From: Chryseobacterium soli
Lineage (GTDB): Bacteria; Bacteroidota; Bacteroidia; Flavobacteriales; Weeksellaceae
Assembly (NCBI RefSeq): GCF_000737705.1
Contig: NZ_JPRH01000001.1
Coordinates: 372,001-436,000 of the forward strand
Length of the DNA: 64,000 bases
Direction of reading: 5' to 3'
In this document: one piece after another, positions 43,465 to 54,100 of the stretch
Numbering within the stretch: the stretch's first letter is position 1
How the letters are laid out: every line of letters starts with the position of its first letter
Translations under genes and position numbers: made by a program
Notes under the pieces: model-generated
What the model was told of the DNA's origin: nothing
What the model saw: only the letters and a program-made list of their open reading frames with translations
Database searches by the model: none

Positions 43465-43500
43465 AAAAGAGAAGCAATCTTAAAAGATCATTTCTCTTTT
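43465..43500 (-). terminator. Terminator after the orphan tip and its coupled gene
   Basis: aaaagagaa (43465-43473) pairs with ttctctttt (43492-43500), with inner pairing as well, 11 bases after the stop at 43511. The minus-strand continuation is only moderately T-rich. Confidence 0.6.
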
Positions 43501-43510
43501 TTATAATCTT

Positions 43511-43969
43511 CTAAAAATAATTTTCCCAAAAGAAGCCAGAGGCAGGAATAGAATCTATCTTAGATTTTATTTTAGAATTATTGTTAATCCATTTTCGTAA
43601 TTTACTATCATTATTTAAAGAATCATTTATAGGAATACTTGAATAAAGTCTATTATTATGTACATCGTTACTCAGATATACAACTAAATAATTTTTGGAT
43701 ATATTTTTTTTTGCATCAGAATAGGATAAATCCCCTATGTCACAAACCGACTTATACTTGTCCCCATTTAAATTAAATGTATAGATGTAATCACAACCTG
43801 TTCCTCTACCATAACCTTTAATTTCTTTAATTTTACCTGTAGTATAAAGTCCATTTTGTTTATAGGAGTTCTTAAATTCTTTTAAAAACAAATGATCGTA
43901 GAAAAACATTCCTATAATAAAAATAATAAGGATTATAATATAATCCTTTTTTAGAGAATTTTTCATCAT
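43511..43969 (-). CDS. Membrane-anchored protein coupled to the orphan RHS tip, possible immunity protein
   Basis: 152 residues. One N-terminal transmembrane helix (YIIILIIFIIGMFFYDHLF) precedes a small extracytoplasmic or cytoplasmic domain with strands (LYTTGKIKEIKGYGRGTGC, YIYTFNLNGDKYKSVC) containing two cysteines, and a Ser/Asn/Lys-rich end. Its ATG overlaps the stop codon of the orphan RHS-tip frame (ATGA), the typical linkage of toxin and immunity genes. The family is unfamiliar to me. An alternative is a general small membrane protein. Confidence 0.55.
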   Translation of the reverse strand: MMKNSLKKDYIIILIIFIIGMFFYDHLFLKEFKNSYKQNGLYTTGKIKEIKGYGRGTGCDYIYTFNLNGDKYKSVCDIGDLSYSDAKKNISKNYLVVYLSNDVHNNRLYSSIPINDSLNNDSKLRKWINNNSKIKSKIDSIPASGFFWENYF

Positions 43970-44680
43970 TTTTGTTTCTTTTGAATTTCTGTTGCATTTG
44001 CTGCTGCTGCACCATACATCCCAGTACTTATAAGAAAGTTATTTACTCCAACTACTGTTTTGTCTGATCCCTTAGCCCCCGCTGCCGTAGCTCCATTTAA
44101 TTTTCCTAGTCCCTTACTCCCTAATGCAATGCCTATATTTGAAGCCGCTTCTTGAGCAGACATTCCTCCGCCATTAAAAACTGTTCTAAATGCAGGTTCT
44201 CCAGATCTAAGCTTTTTAACTGAAAGTTCACTAACTCCGCCTAAAACTTCTCCTGTCCCATATGCACCAAAAGTATCTCCTGCAACACTCATTATATGGA
44301 AGTATTCTATATTTTGGGTTACTTCACCGTCTAAACCTGTAATATAACTGCTGGAACCTAAATGATCCGGATGGAACCAATAGATTTCCTTTTCTTTATC
44401 TCCTGTATAATTATTCACACAGTTTCCGTTATACCCTGCATTCTGTCCGTAATTTGGCGGTGGTGTGATATTGTACTGCTGCATTACCGTCAGACCGCTC
44501 TGTGTAGCTGTCTGCAGAATGGCATTCGATACATTCACAGGATTGATTGGTGGTGTGCCTCCTGCAAATGGAATAATCAGCCAATTACAATCGAAGGTTC
44601 CTATATTAAGGCATGTCTTCTTTTTATTTATGACTCTCTGGTAGCATGAATATACTTTTTTGAGAACATTTTTTAATGTA
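43966..44680 (-). pseudogene. Orphan RHS core end with an alternative C-terminal tip
   Basis: The frame is open from about 44680 to the stop at 43966 but has no ATG; an in-frame GTG exists at 44538. From about 44650 to 44297 it copies the RHS core of the large gene, with NWLIIPFAGGTPPINPVNVS and YWFHPDHLGSSSYITG shared. After NIEYF it departs into a different tail of about 105 residues: Gly/Ala-rich (GTGEVLGGVSELSVKKLRSG, MSAQEAASNIGIALGSKGLG) ending in a basic QKKQK. It lacks the part of the core that closes the RHS shell (KELDAETGYYYYGARYYNP in the main copy). Without promoter or start it is a displaced cassette or remnant. It overlaps the next gene by four bases. Confidence 0.7.
44297..44612 (-). 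repeat. RHS-core direct repeat, downstream copy
   Basis: About 316 bases align without gaps to 46119-46434 (constant offset 1822), same orientation and frame, differing at scattered, largely synonymous positions. Similarity fades over the next 40 bases towards 44650 and stops abruptly below 44297. Confidence 0.85.
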
Positions 44681-44682
44681 AA

Positions 44683-44708
44683 AAAGCCACCGCAATTGCG
44701 ATGGCTTT
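44683..44708 (-). terminator. Terminator behind the main RHS/immunity unit
   Basis: aaagccaccgcaa (44683-44695) pairs with ttgcgatggcttt (44696-44708, one G-T). On the minus strand a T-run follows. It separates the main toxin unit from the orphan tip. Confidence 0.85.
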
Positions 44709-44714
44709 GATTTA

Positions 44715-45122
44715 TTATAGCTCAAAGTCATATAATTTTTGTGTAGCGGGATAGTTTTTTACTATATAAAGTGCTTTATTACTAAAACTATTTAAAATAA
44801 CTTCCATTACTTCGATATAATGATCAATAGAACTATATGAAAGTCCAGCTGTAAATATTATTAATTTATCTTTCATTTTCAATAAATAATAAGTAAATAC
44901 TAAAAAATTTTCTATTGCCTCTTTAGAATCTAAATTTGGATCTGAAAAACCTACAATATCTTCTATTTCCGATTTTAGTTTTAATTTTTCTTTATTCTTA
45001 ATTTTATCATAGTCTGAAAAAATCTTCATTGACTTTTTTATAGGAAAATTTACCGCTACTATATCCTTCCTTTCAAGAAGTTGTTGATAATTGTCATCTA
45101 CATACATCACTGATATTTTCAT
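44715..45122 (-). CDS. Candidate immunity protein for the RHS toxin
   Basis: 135 residues, no signal peptide and no membrane helix, so cytosolic. It is mixed alpha/beta (KISVMYVDDNYQQLLERKDI, IENFLVFTYYLLKMKDKLII). I do not recognise the family. It starts 11 bases after the stop of the 3326-residue RHS gene and is the last gene before a terminator, the position of immunity genes in polymorphic-toxin loci. Function is inferred from position only. Confidence 0.55.
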   Translation of the reverse strand: MKISVMYVDDNYQQLLERKDIVAVNFPIKKSMKIFSDYDKIKNKEKLKLKSEIEDIVGFSDPNLDSKEAIENFLVFTYYLLKMKDKLIIFTAGLSYSSIDHYIEVMEVILNSFSNKALYIVKNYPATQKLYDFEL

Positions 45123-45133
45123 CTTTACATTTT

Positions 45134-48100
45134 TTATTTTGTATGAAAGTCTTTTATTTTAATATTATATGTTTTCAAATCAACATTACGTGTAAAGTTG
45201 CCACTCAGAATCCGTTTTATGTATTTAACATCTCCTGTTTCGAGTGCATATCTAATAGCAGCATTCATGCTATGGTTTCCTTCTGTCAAAACTATTTTTC
45301 CATCTTTAGTAACAAAACCAGCACCTTGTTTATTAAATTTCCCGGTCTTCATTTCCTGATAATAAGCTTCAATTATTGCTTTCCCATTTTTTTTATCTAA
45401 TCCTAACTGTCCACTATAAATATTCGCTTTTTGTGCAAAAGTTGCAATTTTACTTTCCATAGAAAGATTTTTTGTAGTACTATTAAAAAGCTTAATGGAT
45501 TTGAAAGCATTAGCATTCCCCAAAAACATTGTAGACAAATCAATACCACTTGCTAATAGCTCAGCATTTTTCTCGCCTACGCCCGCTTTCTTTGCTACAT
45601 ATTTTGTACCCTGATGCAATGCTGTTTGAGTAGACTCACCCGTCCATAATTGTGTTGCTCCTGCTACTGTGTTATCGATACCGTTTATTAACACTGCGTA
45701 ACCAACAACCGCCCCAACTCCTGTTTCTGCAGTAACAACACCTCCAACACCTCCAATAACTGCTTCTGCAGCACCACCTACCATTTGAACTCCTCCCCAA
45801 GTTCTTGTCCAGAATTTAGATTGTTTTCCATTTGGATCGTAATATACGATAGGACTCTGGTAACAATAAATATAAGGATTTAAGTTACCGGAGTTGTACA
45901 CTCCACCATTATGCTGTCCATCAATATAATGCTCTGGGTTATAGAAAGGATTGAAGTCCGCTAGTGGATCAACATTCAACCAAAGAGAAACTCTTGGATT
46001 ATAATATCTCGCTCCATAATAGTAATACCCTGTTTCTGCATCAAGTTCCTTGCCATTAAACTTATAGGGACTGTTATTACTTGCTTTGTTATGGTTTTCT
46101 ACAAACACCTCACCACTTGGGAAGTATTCTATATTTTGGGTTACCTCTCCGTCTAAACCTGTGATATAGCTGCTAGAGCCTAAATGATCCGGATGGAACC
46201 AATAGATTTCCTTTTCTTTATCTCCTGTATAATTATTGACACAGTTTCCATTATAACCTGCATTCTGTCCATAATTTGGCGGTGGTGTGATATTGTACTG
46301 CTGCATTACTGTCAGGTTGCTTTGGGTCGCTGCCTGTAAAATAGTATTCGATACATTCACAGGATTGATAGGTGGTGTGCTTCCTCCAAACGGAATAATC
46401 AGCCAATTACAATCAAACATTCCTATATTAGGACTTGTCCCATTTTTAGTTACAATTCTTTGGCTTCCTGCATAGTAATGCTTGGTATAGCGCGGTATTG
46501 AAATTGCTCCAGTACTCTCAAATAAGAGGCTTAGCGTTATTAACCCATTCGGATAGATCGTCGCAGAGTGCGATGTCTGTACAGCCTGTGGCGAAGAATT
46601 CGTTTGTTCCCCTGCCGTCCTAAATAATACTCCGGAAGATAATACATCTTTAATAATTCTTTCTCCTCCTGCATCATAGGTATAGATGGCTGCACCATCA
46701 ACTTCCGGTGTAGAAGGGTTGGTATCTACAAAACGAAGACGGTTTTCCTCATCCCACTGATACACTGTTTTATTTTCGGTAACGGTACAGGTCTCCTGCG
46801 CAATAGAAGTAGGATTTCCTTTAGCATCATATTGATAATGCTGGAACTTCACGCCCGGATCAGCCGGATTACAACAGGTGGATGACGGCACTAAATTAGG
46901 TTCATCTACAATGGTAGTTGGTGCGTGTGGATGTGCCGGGTTTTCATATTTATAGTTCAGTCTGTATGATGTTGGTTCCATGGCTGTCCAGTTGTTGTTG
47001 GTCGCTCCGGTAGTCCATTCGTGCTTCTGAGTTTTACTCATGACATTGTGCATATTATCATAAGACATGGCAACGGTATAGCGGTGACGCTCTTCCTGAG
47101 CCTGCGTATTGATCCCTCTCCAGTTTCCTGAAGCAGAAGTCAGACGGTAAAGGTCATCATATCCAAAGGCATAATTGGTTCCGCCGCCTAAAAGGCCATT
47201 GACAACAGGAGCATTGTTATGAACCTGCATTACATTAGACAACACATCATACTGATACACATTCTCCATGAAAGATCTGCTGGCATTCTTAGCATACATC
47301 TTCAACAGCCTTCTGCGGTTGGTCTCGTACTCGTATGTTGTTTCTGTACCATTTCCATTTTTAAGGTAAACTCTTTGTTCAAATTTATCATACCCTATAA
47401 GATTGATCATCGGATAAGAATTTCCATCTTTTACAGAGGCAACATTATTCAGATTACCACCCTTATCGTATTTGTACGTTAATTTTTCTCCATCAGGATA
47501 AGTAATTGTCTTTACACGGTTCCAGGTGTCATATTCCCATTGCGTCCCGAACCAGTATACTCCCGCTCCCGGAACTGCCACTGAACGTCTCTGGTAAGTA
47601 AGCTCACCCAGCCTTCCGTATTTCAGGTACTGTGTTCCTGTAGCATCGGTTTGATACCATAATCTTCCTACTGCGTTGTTATCCATTGCTGAAGCATCCA
47701 ATGCATTTCCGTAGTAATATTTTACGTTGTTTTCAGGATATAAAGGATACTTAACTTCCTTCAATCTTGAATAATCATAGTTATATTCTACCGTTTCATT
47801 AGCCGCATTGGTTTTGGAAGTCATATTACTTGCCGGGTCATATTTGTAAGTAGTAACTCCACTGTCCGGATGCGTATAAGAAGTTCTTCTTCCCAAATCA
47901 TCATAAACAGAAGTAGTAATATTATTGTTTACATCTTTTACCTGAAGGATTTCTCCAATAGCATCATGGGTAAACTGAGTTTTAATATCACCCGTATTGG
48001 ATACCTCATGAACTGAAGTTATTCTTCCTTTACTATCGGTATAGGTTTTCTTAATACTTCCCAGTTCATCTTTGAAAATGGTTTCAAACATATTTCTTCC

Positions 48101-51100
48101 CTGAACATCTGTTCCAAAACCGTAAGTAACGGTTGAGAAAAGATTTTCTCCCGGAAGTTTTGTGTAAATGACTCTATCTAATACATCATACTGATTCGTT
48201 GTAGGTTCAATATTATCTACTGCTGCATTATACTGGGTATTAGAAGAACTCACATCTTCTATTGTCGGATAATATGTTTTTAAAGCTCTTCCGAAAGCGT
48301 CTTCTTCAACTTTACCTGCTACAATATATTTTAATCCCTGATTATGAATGTCTCCGGTTTTCTTCACCTGAATGGCTCCTCCGAAACCATCTGCAACGGT
48401 AATGGTATTGATGGTGCTATCCGTATATTCCGGATCATAATGTTTGGTCGTTGCAAAAGACTGTGCATTGGTCGCATTAAGCGGTGCATTGGTAATTGGG
48501 TTGTACTCAAATTTAATCGTCCACGGAATACTATTGAACAATTCATATGGTCTTGTAATTTCTGTAGTTCTTGCCTTCGCATCATACACATACTTCATAG
48601 GCTGCAGGTTCATATCTTCAGTATAGGTTGGTATTCCGAAACGGAAGTCATACTTGGTTTTACTGCTGTAACCAAAGGCATCCTGAACTTTTACCGGATA
48701 CGTTTTTACATTATCATCATAAGTATACTGATGGAAAAATCTTTGATTCTGCACATTCGCAGGTCCTGTTGATTTTGTGATATTTCCATAAATGTCATAC
48801 TCAAAATCGTACACCGAATAATTAACCCCTTGGTTAAGGATCGTCATTTTTGAAAGATTCCCCTCAGCAGTATAGTCTGCTTTTTTCTCTCTGGTAACCC
48901 CTTGCGCAGTATTTTTCACTGATGTAGGCATCACAATGTATAGAGATGGATTAAGTAATGTATAAGTAACTTTACTCGTTACGATTTCTGATGATCCTAT
49001 ATCTGGATCTCCTGCATCTTCTACTTCTACAGCATTCCCCCATTGGTCATAGGTTTTCATCTTCGTAATAGTGGTTTTCAAACCAGTCTCTCCTTCTGTA
49101 AACTGAGAGGCGGTATTATCTAACGCTACAAAACAAGCATAGTTTTCATATGTTTTTTCATCTTCTTTTTCTTTATATACAAATACATCGTTCGTACTTT
49201 GTATCTTTCTTAATGAATAGTTATTGACTTTAATAGTCCATGCCTTATTATTACCATCCATCAGTCTCTCAGTAAGCAATGCTCCTTTTAGGTAATAATT
49301 ACTGTTATTAAACTTTTGAATTGTTTTTCGATAAATTACAGCTGAAGAAGCCCCTCCCTGCTTAGTATCAATCTGATTGATCGTTACATTTTCAAAGCCA
49401 TAAAAAGTCCTTTCTCTTCGGCTGTGATAAGGGTTCTGATACTCTGCTGTAACTTTAGACACATCCGGACTGTATGCATTATCTCCTGTAAATCCATCAT
49501 TGGTAATAATACTTTTTAATACATATTTACTTTGAGGCATATCATAAGTGTTTCCTACTCTTTCATAATCAACTTCCCATGATCCACCCATTGGTGTGGT
49601 TACTTTTTTAAGAAGGTTGGTGGTGCCTATAGTAGAATATTTTACTAATGCAGTATTATTAATAAAGTTTCCGTTACTGTCTACCTGTGATTTTACTAGA
49701 TCCGGAAATCCATCTCCGTTCAAGTCTACAATCTGCTGCTGAACATTGCTGTCTCCTTCTCCAAAACTCGCACTTGGATTGATGGAAATTTTAAAAGAAT
49801 TTCCTGTTGCTCCAATAGGGATAAGGATGGATGCCGTAACCCCCATATTCATATTGTACCCTCTGGAAACATCCTGCTGGATTGCTGAAGAAGCATTCCA
49901 CGGTGTAGCAACAAATCTGTTCCCGGTATTCAGCTGTACACTCAGGTTTCCTCCGGAGTTGCTTACTAAATCTGCTAATCCATCATTATTGATGTCTACC
50001 AGTGATGTTTTCTGATCAGAAAGGGTTTCAGATTTTCCAGCCCCAAAAGATATACTTGCATTAAACATGCTAAGTCCTTTAGGTAAATTATCTGTTATCG
50101 TTCCTCCGATAGAAGCCCCTATTCCAAGGTTAGAAGAAGTAGTTTTTCCTTCTCTGAATTTACCATATGAAAGGGTTTCAGGAGCAGCATAAGAATATCC
50201 TAAGTTGAGCTGAACCTGTCCGTTCTCTGCAACTCTATCCAGCAAGCCATCTCCATTAATATCTATATAACTATAATTGGAATAATCTGAGCCATCGGAC
50301 GTACCTGCAGAAAAATTGATACCTGCCTCGGCTGCCTGTTCTGCTTTTTCATTGCTTGATTTATTAGATTTACCCGACAATGGATAGTTTTGTCCCATTC
50401 CGAATCCGGAATTGTCGGGATGTTTCGTTTTATGTGGATTATCATTAGCTCCAGGGAGTGTACTGCCAGAAAGCATCCCCATCATATTGGTAAACTGAAC
50501 CATGTTCCCGTTCAATACATCCGGATATCCATCTCCATTCATATCAAAATAATCCAATGTATTGATTGTTTCACCTGTAGATGTTGTTTTGTTCAATGAA
50601 AAAATGAAGGGTCCTCCCGAAGTTCCTGTATTATTATTCGTGGTTTTTGACTGTTTAACAGGTGCATTAAAAACTCCTGGGCTGCTTGCCGGAGTACTTT
50701 GTGAAAGAACCCCCATATCAGTCATTCCCATTCGCGAAGCAGAAACATCCTGCCCTTCCGCGTAAGTGGATTTACTGATGCCAATCAATCTCTGTACGTA
50801 ATCAGGATTGGTTTGAGCATTAAAATCTTTTCCATTGTAAGCGTTCATCATGATAAACACTCTTTCATTTAAAGGAGTGGAATCATTCGGATCATTCGGA
50901 GGTACTAATTTGCTTTGGTCTATTGCCAGACTTCCATAATCTGTCAACTGACTTTGTAACTGACTGCAGGTAGTGGGTAAGGTTCCATATCCTCCATGAT
51001 AGACAAACTGCCCCCAGTTTCTATACATTGTTCCAAATCTAGCATCATCTTTGGAAAGATCAGCGGTAGACCCTTCCTGATATATATTATCTTTGTCTCT

Positions 51101-54100
51101 CCCATAGACATTGATACCAAAAGTACTAAATACGTCAGGAGCAGAAGGATTTGACGCTGCAGACTCACGAACTTCTACCTGCATACCCGGGATAGGCCCA
51201 TCCAATCCTTCATCAGAAGCAAGATCCGAGTAGCATTCTACATAATAATCCATGTAGGAACCCATATTCTGATAAATAGAAAGGTCTTGAATAGAGTTAG
51301 CACTTCCCGTCCAATTTATCGTGGTAATTGTCATATCAAAAAAGACCCCCTGCTGTCTTACACTTTTCCTTACCACATAGGTATACTTTCCTGCCGGCTT
51401 GCCCGTAAGCTTTGCATAAATGCCATAAGGACTGCCATAATTCCCCCAAAAGTAATAGCCCTTAAATGTTGAGGCTGTATTTGTTCTTAAATTGAAAAAC
51501 TGAAAATCAGGGATGACAGGCAGTTCTATATCACTTCCATTATAATTCATGGTGAGTTTTAAATTATTAAATTTTAAATTCTCCCATTTTTCATTGACAT
51601 CCGATTTTACCCGGAAATACAGAATATCTCCTTCGCCCAAAACTCCTGTATTAAAAACAACAGGTAGGTTTCCCGTATTAGCAGCCGCATATAGCTGGCT
51701 GGCTATCGTGGTTATGGTACCATTTGATTGTTTTCTTACAACATTAACCTGAATGTCTCTTACTGTTACCGGCTTAATGAATGTTCCCGTAATCGTCCCT
51801 GAATTTACTCCGACAGGAATTCCTGTTCCGGCCTTGCTGCTTACCAGGCTTACATTCTTATATTCGCCTAACGACGCATCTGATGAGTCTCTATACCATT
51901 GGGTGCCACCCGGATATGGATAGAATGCATCAATATAGGTATAACTAATGTTGATTGGCAGCTCTACCAAATCTCCAACACCATTATCTATTGAATTTAC
52001 TCTAAAGTAAAGATAATCCCCCTGCTTCACCGCTACTGTCGGCTGGGAAAGTGTATAAGTACTATTTGCTCCATTAAGTGTTGTATACGGAACCAGAATA
52101 GCGGAAGTATTGGTTTGAGATTTATACTGCTGTATACTTATTTTCACTCCGTCCGGGCTGGATGATGGATTCTTTAATTTAATAAGCCCGCTTAAGTAAA
52201 CTGTTCCGTCAAAAGGTGCTTTCCATGCCTTCACCACATCATGAAGCGGTGAGTTTTTATAATCTTCCATGATATCATTACAATCCACACTTGGAGTACT
52301 TACAGCAGCTCCTTTAACAATAGGATTTGGAGTAAGTGATACATCTGTCGTATATTTTAAAACTCCATTGTCTACCCTTCCAAAATATACCTGTCCGTTA
52401 CTAACGATATCCTGTATGCCGTCACTATTGGCATCCGTAAAATAATTATAGGTAAAGTCTTTGGTTTTAGATGTTCCGGATGACGCTGATGCAGTAAACA
52501 AATCACCTGCTGTAGCCTGGAATCCAAAAGCATTCGTATAGTTTTTTGAATAAGAAAATGCCTTCGAGTTTTCAGGGGTTATTAAGCTGCCTCCAAAAGG
52601 ACTGACATCCGGTCCTTTCTTTCTATACTTGAAAACTGTATCAGGTGAATTCCAGTCATTCTTTAAAATTTTATCCGGCAAGCCGTCTCCATCAATATCT
52701 GTCATAGAGAGCCCTCCTCCCCCTTGTCCCTCAGTATATTGATAGTCTCCACCGAGAGTAGCGCTTTTAATTAGGGGATTATTTGCTTTTGTATCTGCTG
52801 CCAGAGCAACTCCGAATGTAAGAGCTCCTCCTACCGTTGTATTTTCAGAATCCCCGTGTCCTAATAAAGATGAGCTGTTAATGCCCGCATCATTGGTAAC
52901 GGCATCAATAGTTGTCTCAGGAGCATACTGGGAGGTTTCTATATTATTAAAATATTCTATCCTATTGGTATAGAAAATCTGATCATCAGCATCTTTTTCA
53001 GTAATAGTTTCTAAAAGAGATTTAGAAAAGGCTCCGGTTTTATACTTAAATTCATAGCTTCTCACTTTGGCTCCGTCATAGAGTACCTGAACATTTCCTA
53101 ACCTTTTTGAAGTTACCTGTACAAACCCAAGTCGTGCATTTACCTGAACATCCTCTCTTTGAGCTGTATCATATCCAAAATTTACAGTATATTTTTTTAA
53201 AGAAGGACCTGAATCATTAAGCGTATATTCTATTTTAGCAGGATACATTTCTTTTCCACCGTTACCAAGAGCACTGGAAGAACTGTACACAGATCTATCA
53301 TACTGATATTTTACATAGTTTCCATTGGTATCAACGGTTTTATATAATCCCCAATAACCAATGTTTCCATTAGCGTCTTTAAGTACGGCATTTTCATTTA
53401 TTCCTGTTTCATCACCTCCAAAATAGGATCTTGTCCCATCTTTAGAAGCTACAATCCATACATAGTTTTTAGGATCCGCGCCTTTTCTTATTATTCTGTT
53501 ATAGGCTCCTTCTATTCTCGGATAAAACTGTCTGTCTGCCTGTCTTCCTTTATCAAAACCCTCATTTCTATTGGGCAATGCAAATACACCAGCACTTACT
53601 TCAAATGTCAGTTGTTCACCTCCTAATGTGTATAGTTCGGTTTCCTTTCCACCATCATAGGTAGGTACGCCCCATCTTGTGTCGATGGTTATCGCGGGAA
53701 CAGACATATCCCAGCCCAATCCCATCCAGCCGTTTCCTCCTTCACTGCTATAGCCTACATTCAAAGAAGGCTGCATCCCGGCTCTACCGGCGGGAAGTTT
53801 AATAGGAAAGCTGGTCGTCACACTTCCCATGCTGTTAGGAGATGGCGGTGCAATGCTTACAATTCCTTCGGATGGATTTGCTGCTTTGATATCTTTAATG
53901 GAATTTGGTGCATAACTTCCTGTTTCCGGAGATTCAGGAACTTTTAACACTCCATTGACCATATCGGTAAAGTGAGTGGTTTTTGATACCAACACATTTT
54001 GCTTCAGATTAACGCTGTCTTTGTCTAAAGCAATCCACTTTTTTTCTGTTCTGTCGAAGTAAAAAGTTTTGATATCCTGTTCAGTATATCCTGTCGGGAT

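Noticed and set aside
45590..45830. Gly/Ala/Val-rich stretch of the RHS tip as transmembrane helices
   Set aside because: Possible, but such helical pre-toxin stretches are common in RHS tips; without prediction tools I did not call it a membrane domain.
48344..48772. 142-residue plus-strand ORF inside the giant RHS gene
   Set aside because: It lies wholly opposite well-conserved RHS coding sequence and is biased in composition as expected for a complement frame.
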